NCBI RefSeq assembly: GCF_900499005.1
Contig: NZ_LS991317.1
Span: 222,737 to 286,736, forward strand
Source of the DNA: Actinomyces culturomici
GTDB taxonomy: Bacteria; Actinomycetota; Actinomycetes; Actinomycetales; Actinomycetaceae
Direction of reading: 5' to 3'
Length of the DNA stretch: 64,000 nt
Position 1 is the first letter of the stretch. Each line of letters begins with the position of its first letter. The notes under the pieces were generated by a model. It did no database searches and was not told the DNA's origin. It was given only the letters and a program-made list of their open reading frames with translations. A program made the translations under genes and the position numbers. Of this stretch, positions 1 through 6,196 are shown one piece after another.

Positions 1-162
1 CCGCGGGGAGGAGGGACGCCGCCCACAGCGCCCCCCAGCCGACGAGCGCGGCGCCGATCGCGGTGCCGACCGCCTGGAGGATCGCGCTGCGACGACGATC
101 GCGATCGGGGCGACGAGGACGACGGTCCCCTCGACGAGCGTGATCGGCAGGAGGAGGACCTC
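1..162. repeat. Inverted, imperfect copy of positions 277-460
   Basis: The reverse complement of this segment matches 277-460 almost base for base. Differences are a net 22-base gap near the middle (25 bases replaced by 3) and a few substitutions. The two arms flank a unique 114-base spacer (163-276). Because the downstream copy lies in a good coding frame and this one breaks it, the segment is probably a fold-back assembly or amplification chimera at a contig end. A real inverted duplication is possible, and the substitutions and gap argue against a single simple fold-back. Confidence 0.85.
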
Positions 163-2589
163 ATCGACCTCGTCGCCTCGCTCCTCGCGATCGGTGCGAC
201 CTGGGCGATCGGCGTGTTCGCGAACGCCACCACCCAGGGCGTCACCGAGGACGTGCTCCGCTTCCGCTTCATCCGCGAGGTCCTCCTCCTGCCGATCACG
301 CTCGTCGAGGGGACCGTCGTCCTCGTCGCCCCGATCGCGATCGTCGTCGCCCTCGCGCTGCGACGCCGCCTCACCGCGATCCTCCAGGCGGTCGGCACCG
401 CGATCGTCGCCGCGCTCGTCGGCTGGGGGGCGCTGTGGGCGGCGTCCCTCCTCCCCGAGGACGTCACCGCGCCGCTGCGCGTCGCGAAGGCCGTCGCCCT
501 CCAGGGGAACACGACGTCGACCGCGATCGGCCTCAACATCGTCGTCATCACCCTGTGCGCGCTCTTCACCGCCGCCGGCGAGGCGCAGAACATGAAGACC
601 GTCCGCTGGTCGTGGATCGGCCTGTGGACGATCGTGTTCCTCGGGGTCATGCGCTCCTCGATGACCCTGCCGGGCGCGTTCATCTCCGTGTTCATCGGGC
701 GGCTCGTCGGCTCGGGCGCCCGGTGGATCTTCGGCTTCGAGGACCGGCGGGCGTCCGGCTCCGACATCGTCGAGGCGCTCCTCGACATCGGCGTCGTCCC
801 CACGCGGATCGTCCGCACCGACCTCGACACCTCCTCGGACCCGCTCTCCTCCTGGTCGATCGCGGAGGATGCCAAGGGCCGCATCCGGCCCGTCGACCGC
901 GACCTCGAACCGGTCGACTACACGGTGACGCGGCGCGCCGACCCCGACGGGAACCGCCACTACCAGGCCGCCGCCGAGGACGGACGCCTCCTCGAGGTCG
1001 TCGTCCTCGACCCCGGGCGGGAGATCGTCGGCACCCTCGTCGACGTGTGGAACAACGTCCGCCTGCGCGGCATCAGTCGGTGGATCTCCCTCTCCCTCAA
1101 GGCCGCCGCCGAGCGCGCGACCCTCGCCTCCCTGTCCGCCCGCGCAGCGGGCGTCCGCACGCCGGAGGTCGTCGGCATCGCCCAGGCCGGCGACTCCCTC
1201 ATCGCCGTCTCCGAGGCCCTCCCGCCGACCACGCCCCTCCACGACCTGCCCGAGGAGGCGCTCGCCGACGACATGCTCGACGACGCCTGGGGCCAGCTCC
1301 TCGCCGCCCACGCCCACGGGATCAGCCACCGCGACCTCTCCTTCGACTCCGTCGTCGTCGACGAGGGCGGGGCCGTGTGGATCGTCGACTGGGAGCGGGG
1401 CGAGGTCGCCACCACCGAGCTCAACCGCCGCATCGACATCGCGCAGATGCTCGTCCACCAGGCGCTGTGCGCCGGACCCGAGCGCGCCCTCGCCTCCGCC
1501 CGGAGGATCGTCGACGAGCGCTCGCTCCGCTCGTGCGCCGCGGTCCTCCAGGGGGCGGTGCTCCCCGGCTCCCTTTCCCGGGCGACCCGCCGCACCGACC
1601 TCGTCGAGAATCTGCGCACCCGCGTCCTCGGCGTCGAGGAGGGCGAGGACGTCGAGCTCACCGACCTCCAGCGCTTCCAACCCCGCACGATCGCGATGGT
1701 CGCAGTGCTCTTCGTCGCCCTCGTCGTCGTTCTCGGCTCGCTGAACTTCGAGGAGATCACCGCCGCCGTCACGAGCGCCAACCCCTGGTGGATGGCGGCC
1801 GCCGTCGGCCTCGGGTGCCTCACCTGGGTCGGCGGCGCGATCCCGCTCCTCGCGCTCAGCCCCGTCCGCATCCGCTTCTGGGACGCCGTCCTCGCCCAGG
1901 TCGCCGCCTCCCTCGCGACGATCGTCGCGCCCGCCGGCGTCGGCCCCGCCGTCGTCAACCTCCGCCTGCTGAGGAAGAAGAAGGTGAGCACCGTCGTCGC
2001 CGCGACGACCGTCACGCTTCAGCAGCTCCTCCAGCTCGTCATCATGCTGTCCTTCCTGCTGCTCGTCATGGTGCTCTCGGGCAACTCCCTGTCCGTCCAG
2101 CTCCCCTACGGCACGATCCTCGGCGTCGCCGCCCTCGTCATCGCGGGCATCGGCATCGCGCTCTCGGTCCCGCGCTTCCGCAAGTGGGCGTGGTCGAAGA
2201 TCGAGCCGACGTGGATGCAGGTCTACCCCCGACTCCTGTGGATCGCCGGCCAGCCGAGGCGCATGGCCGCGATCTTCGGCGGCAACGTCCTCATGAACAT
2301 CGGGTTCGTCGGGGCGTTCTGGGCCGGACTCGTCGCGATGGGAGGGCGCCTCGACTTCCTCCCCCTCGCCCTCACCTATCTCGCGTCGAACTCCCTCGGC
2401 TCGGTGATCCCCTCGCCCGGCGGCATCGGCCCCGTCGAGGCCGCCCTCACCGCGGGCCTCCAGGTCGCGGGCGTCCCGCTCTCCATCGGCCTGCCGACCG
2501 CGGTCCTCTACCGGCTCGTCACCTTCTACGGGCGCATCCCCTTCGGCTGGCTCGCGATGAAGTGGATGGAGCGGAAGGACTTGCTCTAG
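163..2589 (+). CDS. Kinase-like/flippase-like integral membrane fusion protein, 5' end missing
   Basis: The reading frame is open from the window edge, but bases 1-162 are an inverted copy, so trustworthy coding starts near 163; the first start codon is GTG at 214 (791 residues from there). Numbering from that GTG, residues 20-165 hold about four membrane segments. Residues 250-460 are soluble and protein-kinase-like, with HRDLSFDSVVV at 372-382 and IVDWERGE at 390-397 recalling the catalytic and metal-binding loops. Residues 495-780 are a multi-spanning domain of the lysylphosphatidylglycerol flippase (YbhN/UPF0104, PF03706) type. Known: this architecture is common in Actinobacteria, with poorly defined roles in lipid or isoprenoid-linked transfer. 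Inferred: a membrane protein coupling a (pseudo)kinase to lipid translocation. The true N-terminus is not visible. Confidence 0.75.
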   Translation: MDLVASLLAIGATWAIGVFANATTQGVTEDVLRFRFIREVLLLPITLVEGTVVLVAPIAIVVALALRRRLTAILQAVGTAIVAALVGWGALWAASLLPEDVTAPLRVAKAVALQGNTTSTAIGLNIVVITLCALFTAAGEAQNMKTVRWSWIGLWTIVFLGVMRSSMTLPGAFISVFIGRLVGSGARWIFGFEDRRASGSDIVEALLDIGVVPTRIVRTDLDTSSDPLSSWSIAEDAKGRIRPVDRDLEPVDYTVTRRADPDGNRHYQAAAEDGRLLEVVVLDPGREIVGTLVDVWNNVRLRGISRWISLSLKAAAERATLASLSARAAGVRTPEVVGIAQAGDSLIAVSEALPPTTPLHDLPEEALADDMLDDAWGQLLAAHAHGISHRDLSFDSVVVDEGGAVWIVDWERGEVATTELNRRIDIAQMLVHQALCAGPERALASARRIVDERSLRSCAAVLQGAVLPGSLSRATRRTDLVENLRTRVLGVEEGEDVELTDLQRFQPRTIAMVAVLFVALVVVLGSLNFEEITAAVTSANPWWMAAAVGLGCLTWVGGAIPLLALSPVRIRFWDAVLAQVAASLATIVAPAGVGPAVVNLRLLRKKKVSTVVAATTVTLQQLLQLVIMLSFLLLVMVLSGNSLSVQLPYGTILGVAALVIAGIGIALSVPRFRKWAWSKIEPTWMQVYPRLLWIAGQPRRMAAIFGGNVLMNIGFVGAFWAGLVAMGGRLDFLPLALTYLASNSLGSVIPSPGGIGPVEAALTAGLQVAGVPLSIGLPTAVLYRLVTFYGRIPFGWLAMKWMERKDLL

Positions 2590-2598
2590 GAAGCTCCA

Positions 2599-2689
2599 CC
2601 CGCGAAGTCATGCGCTTTCGGGGGTGAGGACGTTGGGTGAGCCGGCCCGCGGCGCCCGCCGTCGGCGCGTGCCCCCCGCGAAGTCATGC
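2599..2689. repeat. Pair of 15-base direct repeats
   Basis: The sequence cccgcgaagtcatgc occurs at 2599-2613 and again at 2675-2689, in the 140-base gap before the oxidoreductase gene. The copies are exact. Function is unknown; an operator pair or the scar of a small repeat element are both possible. Confidence 0.6.
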
Positions 2690-2729
2690 ACCCTGTTCGA
2701 CTTCCTCCCACTGTGAAACAATCAGGGCC

Positions 2730-3815
2730 ATGACAACGCAGTCGAACCCCCACGCGGCCCTCGCGCCGCTGCCCGAGCCCCTCGCCGAACTCGCGAAGGG
2801 CGTCGAACTCCTCGATCCGATGGAGGCGCCCGCGATCCGCTGGGGCATCCTCGGCGCAGGCTGGATCGGGAGCGTCTTCGCGCACGACGTCGCCGCCTAC
2901 TCCTCCGGGACGATGGCGGGCGTCGCCGCCCGCGACCCCGAGCGGGCGAAGGCCTTCGCCGCCGATTTCGGCGTCGAGCGCGCCTACGCCTCCTACGAGG
3001 ACCTCGTCGCCGCCGACGACATCGACGCGGTGTACGTCGCGGCGATCCACCCCGCCCACGCCGAGCTCGCGACCCTCGCGCTCGAGGCGGGCAAGCCCGT
3101 CCTCGTCGAGAAGTGCTTCACGATGGACGCCGCCTCCGCGAAGGCGGTCCTCGACCTCGCCGCCGAGAAGAACCTCTTCTGCATGGAGGCGATGTGGACC
3201 CGCCACCTCCCCCACCAGAAGGTCCTCTCGCAGGTCGTCGCGAACGGGGGCCTCGGAGCGGTGTCGACGGTCCACGCCGACCACGGCCAGAAGCTCGAGC
3301 ACGTCCGCCGCATGTGGGATCCGGAGCTCGGCGGAGGCGCCCTCATGGACCTCGGCATCTACTCGATGTCCTTCGTCCAGCAGGTCCTCCCCGAGGCGGA
3401 GCTCGTCGGCGCGACCGCGAACCTCACCGACCTCGGCGTCGACGTCCAGTCGGCGGCGCTTCTCAGGACCCCGATCGCGGTCGCGACGGCGTCCTCGAAC
3501 TTCAACGGCCGCTCCGCCACTTACGGCGAGGTCGTCTTCGAGCGCGGCGCCCTCGAAATGGCCGAGCAGTTCTACCGCCCGACGACCCTGCGCCTGCGGA
3601 CCTTCGGCGAGGGGAAGCCGGAGAACGGTGAGACCGTCGAATGGGACGGCACGGTGCCCGGCGGCTTCCAGTACCAGGCCGCGGAGGTCGCCCGCCGCCT
3701 CGCCGCCGGCGACCTCCAGTCCGAGACGATGACCTGGGCGGATACGCTCCGCGTCATGGAGCTCCTCGACGGCGTCCGCGCCGCCACCGGCATCGTCTAC
3801 CCCTGGGAGCGCTGA
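2730..3815 (+). CDS. Gfo/Idh/MocA family NAD(P)-dependent oxidoreductase
   Basis: A 361-residue cytosolic oxidoreductase. An N-terminal Rossmann fold shows GILGAGWIG near residue 30, followed by the family pattern EKCFTMDAASAKAV (the EKP-like catalytic lysine region) near residue 125 and MEAMWTRHLP. The C-terminal half fits the alpha/beta dimerisation domain. Known: relatives oxidise sugars, polyols or trans-dihydrodiols; the exact substrate cannot be read here. ATG at 2730 was chosen because the family homology begins close to it; the 31 in-frame codons upstream run through the intergenic repeats. It stands alone, followed by a GC-rich hairpin. Confidence 0.88.
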   Translation: MTTQSNPHAALAPLPEPLAELAKGVELLDPMEAPAIRWGILGAGWIGSVFAHDVAAYSSGTMAGVAARDPERAKAFAADFGVERAYASYEDLVAADDIDAVYVAAIHPAHAELATLALEAGKPVLVEKCFTMDAASAKAVLDLAAEKNLFCMEAMWTRHLPHQKVLSQVVANGGLGAVSTVHADHGQKLEHVRRMWDPELGGGALMDLGIYSMSFVQQVLPEAELVGATANLTDLGVDVQSAALLRTPIAVATASSNFNGRSATYGEVVFERGALEMAEQFYRPTTLRLRTFGEGKPENGETVEWDGTVPGGFQYQAAEVARRLAAGDLQSETMTWADTLRVMELLDGVRAATGIVYPWER

Positions 3816-3846
3816 GCGCTTCTCCGGTGCAGTCGGCTCTTCATCG

Positions 3847-3894
3847 ACGAGGGCGGGGCAGCGGGTCCATTCGGGCCGGTCGCCCCGCCCTCGT
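3847..3894. terminator. 13-bp hairpin built from the dispersed GC-rich motif
   Basis: The arms acgagggcggggc (3847-3859) and gccccgccctcgt (3882-3894) pair perfectly around a 22-base loop, about 30 bases after the oxidoreductase stop. There is no U-run. It can terminate transcription or protect a 3' end. The left arm is part of a 17-base motif also found at 7826, 17304 and 27509. Confidence 0.55.
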
Positions 3895-3930
3895 TCACGA
3901 AATCCGGCATCCCTCCCGCCCCTCTTCATC

Positions 3931-3986
3931 GAGAGCATCACCTTCGCGCGCCGAAAGCATCACCTTGCTCCATCGAGGGGATGCGG
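3931..3986. repeat. Composite repeat, copy 1
   Basis: It contains agcatcacctt twice (3934 onward and 3957 onward) and ends in cgaggggatgcg. Positions 3951-3986 match 35001-35036 with a few differences. Both copies sit next to the dispersed GC-rich motif, so the two pieces may form one composite intergenic element. It lies beyond the 3' end of the methyltransferase. Confidence 0.6.
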
Positions 3987-4031
3987 GCGCTCGGCCTCGC
4001 CGCCCAGGGCGCATGACCTCACGGGGAGGAG

Positions 4032-4901
4032 CTACGCGCCGAGGACGCGCGCCGTCCACACGAGCGTCGAATACGGGATCGCGATCGGCTCGCCGGGCGC
4101 GAATCCGAGATGCTCGTAGAGGTACCACCGCAGATTCGCCTGCATGCGCTCCCGCCCGGCCCCGTCCTGGCGCAGGTACGACGACCGCGTCGTCCCGAGC
4201 CGGAGGACCTCCTCCGGCGTCATCGCGTCCTCCCAGGTCACGAGGTCGAGGCGCGGCGCCTGGAAGAGGGGCCCGAAGGCCGGCGGATTCTCGGGGCGGT
4301 GGACGTCGCCCGAGCGCATGATCCGGGTGAGTCGATGAACCCACGGGAGCGAGACGTCCATCTGGTTCCACACGGCGGCCAGCACCCCGCCCGGCGCGAG
4401 GACGCGCGCGGCCTCGCCGGCCGCGCGCTCGGGGTCGACCCAGTGCCAGGACTGGGCGAAGACGACGAGGTCGAGGGAGGCGCTCTCGAGCCCGGTCGCC
4501 TCGGCGCTGCCGTCGTGGAGGCGGATCCGAGCGGCGGGGCTCGCCATCGGCGCCGGGGCGTCCCCCTCCCGATGCTCTCGAGGAGCGTCGCCCGAGTCGG
4601 CCGAGAGCTCTGAGTCCTCCCCTCTTCGATTCCCAGCCCCGGCCTCGTGCCCGAGACGAAGGGCGGCCCGCATCTGGGAGCGCATCGCCGCCGAGGGCTC
4701 GACGGCCTCGACCCGGCAGCCGCGCGCGGCGAGGAGGGCGCTCATCTTCCCGGTGCCCGAGCCGATGTCGGCGACGCGGGGCTCGGCCGGATGCGAGGGC
4801 AGAGCTGCGAGGAGCGCGTCGATCGCCTCCGCGGGGTAGGCGGGGCGGACCGCCGCGTACTCGGGCGCGGCGATGTCGAAGGGGTTCTCGGGGGCGCTCA
4901 C
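4032..4901 (-). CDS. Class I SAM-dependent methyltransferase
   Basis: A 289-residue protein starting at GTG 4901. It has the class I motif I VADIGSGTGK (residues 43-52), the acidic motif II region VEAVEPSAAM (64-73), and the post-motif LDLVVFAQSWHWVDPE with the SWHWxD signature of UbiE/YafE-like enzymes (about 143-158). Residues 81-124 form a low-complexity Gly/Glu/Asp/Pro-rich insertion not expected in this family, presumably a surface loop. The substrate is unknown. It diverges from the VOC gene across a 50-base gap. Confidence 0.85.
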   Translation of the reverse strand: MSAPENPFDIAAPEYAAVRPAYPAEAIDALLAALPSHPAEPRVADIGSGTGKMSALLAARGCRVEAVEPSAAMRSQMRAALRLGHEAGAGNRRGEDSELSADSGDAPREHREGDAPAPMASPAARIRLHDGSAEATGLESASLDLVVFAQSWHWVDPERAAGEAARVLAPGGVLAAVWNQMDVSLPWVHRLTRIMRSGDVHRPENPPAFGPLFQAPRLDLVTWEDAMTPEEVLRLGTTRSSYLRQDGAGRERMQANLRWYLYEHLGFAPGEPIAIPYSTLVWTARVLGA

Positions 4902-4951
4902 CCGGCGATCCTACCGAGCGCGCGGCCCCGCCCCGGCGCGAGGATGGGCGC

Positions 4952-5353
4952 ATAAAGATCGCCTCGCTCGACCACCTCGTCCTCACGGTCGCCGACCTCG
5001 ACGCCTCGCTCGCCTTCTACGTCGACGTCCTCGGGATGCGCGAGGTCCGCTTCGGCGCGGATCCGAAGACAGGGGAGCCGCGCGTCGCCCTCGCCTTCGG
5101 CGATGAGAAGATCAACCTCCACGTCGAGGGCGCGGAGATCGCCCCGCACGCGGCGCGCCCAACGCCCGGGAGCGCCGACCTGTGCCTGCTCGTCGCGACG
5201 CCGATCGACGAGGTCGCGGCCGAGCTCGAGGTCGCGGGGATCCCGATCGAGCTCGGCCCGGTCGAGCGCACTGGCGCCCGCGGTCCGATCCTCTCGATCT
5301 ACGTGCGCGACCCCGACGCCAACCTCGTCGAGCTCGCGAATCCGCTCCTCTGA
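4952..5353 (+). CDS. VOC (glyoxalase/bleomycin-resistance-type) family protein with apparent ATA start
   Basis: The protein reads (M/I)KIASLDHLVLTVADLDASLAFYVDVLGM at its N-terminus, an excellent match to small VOC proteins that begin MKI-xx-DHLVLTV. The metal-ligand-like His in LDHLVL, and YVRDPDANLVELANP at the C-terminus, are in place. The full family-length protein is 133 residues and its first codon is ATA, where relatives have ATG. No ATG, GTG or TTG lies in frame between the upstream gene and ATG 5036, which would delete the first beta strand. A purine-rich gagga lies about 10 bases upstream. Either a rare ATA start, an ATG-to-ATA change or a sequencing error. Role: metal-dependent lyase or isomerase, substrate unknown. 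Confidence 0.75.
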   Translation: MKIASLDHLVLTVADLDASLAFYVDVLGMREVRFGADPKTGEPRVALAFGDEKINLHVEGAEIAPHAARPTPGSADLCLLVATPIDEVAAELEVAGIPIELGPVERTGARGPILSIYVRDPDANLVELANPLL

Positions 5354-5363
5354 CGCCCCACCT

Positions 5364-5482
5364 CGCAAGAACGCACACAGTTTCGGCTCTTCCGGAGGGG
5401 TTCTCGCGCCGACTCCGAAAGAAAGACCAGGTCAGAGCCTTGCCCCGGAGAAGTTGGCGGAGAAACTGTGTGCGTTTCTGCG
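5364..5482. repeat. About 119-base element bounded by 21-base inverted repeats
   Basis: cgcaagaacgcacacagtttc at 5364-5384 is mirrored by gaaactgtgtgcgtttctgcg at 5462-5482 (19 of 21 positions pair). The interior shows weaker symmetry around ggctcttccggaggggttctc. It sits between the convergent VOC and kinase genes. It could be a long bidirectional terminator or a MITE-like remnant; no target-site duplication is evident. Confidence 0.6.
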
Positions 5483-5566
5483 GGTGGACGGGCGAGCGGG
5501 GGTCGGAGCGGGGCGACTCAGCGACGATGGGGCCCGGACGGGCCGGGGTACTCAGCCCTGACCCGC

Positions 5567-6196
5567 TCACGTGAGGATCACCGCGTCGGCGAGGCCGCGC
5601 GGTCGATCGATCTCGAGCCTCGTGAGATCCTGAGCGGCCCAGCGCTCCCAGTGCGGGCGGTACGTGTCGCCGTCGCGGGAGAGCGCCCGTTCGCGCCGGG
5701 CCTCCTCTCCCCCGCGGGTCTCGACCCACAGGGCCGCGTCCGCGAGCGCACGTGCGGCCGGGAAGAGGACGCCGCAGCCCTCGAGGATCGTCGGGATCCC
5801 GGGCGCGACCTCGACCGGATCTCCGTACGTCGAGGTCTCCCAGTTCCAGGGCCGGTAGGTCCCCGGCCGTCCGGCGCGCAGGTCGGCGAGGAGCGCGAGC
5901 GTCACGGGCTGCGCTGCGGCGAGCCCGTCCCAGCCCGGGTACCAGAGGTCGGGCCCGAGGACGCGCCACGCGCCGCCGTTCTCGCGTGCATCGAGGACGG
6001 CGCCCCGACGAAGCGCAGCGGCGAGCGCCGCCGCCCGCGTCGACTTGCCCGAGCCGGAGAGCCCGTCGACGAGGACGATCGGCGTCGACCCGGCGGAATC
6101 GGCGAGGCGCTCCTCGAGGAGCACGAGGAGCGCGGCCGGAACCTCGCGCGGAGAGGCCCACTCGATCGTGGGAGCCGACTCGGACGAGGGGATCAT
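5567..6196 (-). CDS. P-loop small-molecule kinase (uridine-kinase-like), in thiamine transport operon
   Basis: A 209-residue protein with Walker A VDGLSGSGKST near residue 42 and a kinase-like core (LILEGCGVLFPAAR-type strand, RRERALSRDGDTYRPHWERW lid region). The start ATG at 6196 overlaps the stop of the upstream transporter gene as ATGA, so the two are translationally coupled. Known: similar proteins are annotated as (d)NTP-utilising or uridine-kinase-like; none is an established thiamine enzyme. Inferred: it may phosphorylate imported thiamine or a pyrimidine precursor. This rests only on context. Confidence 0.78.
   Translation of the reverse strand: MIPSSESAPTIEWASPREVPAALLVLLEERLADSAGSTPIVLVDGLSGSGKSTRAAALAAALRRGAVLDARENGGAWRVLGPDLWYPGWDGLAAAQPVTLALLADLRAGRPGTYRPWNWETSTYGDPVEVAPGIPTILEGCGVLFPAARALADAALWVETRGGEEARRERALSRDGDTYRPHWERWAAQDLTRLEIDRPRGLADAVILT

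Noticed and set aside
2586-3941. Long open frame on the minus strand opposite the Gfo/Idh/MocA gene
   Set aside because: It is a GC-rich shadow frame: repetitive Arg/Glu/Gly composition and no family motif, while the plus strand encodes a clear Rossmann oxidoreductase.
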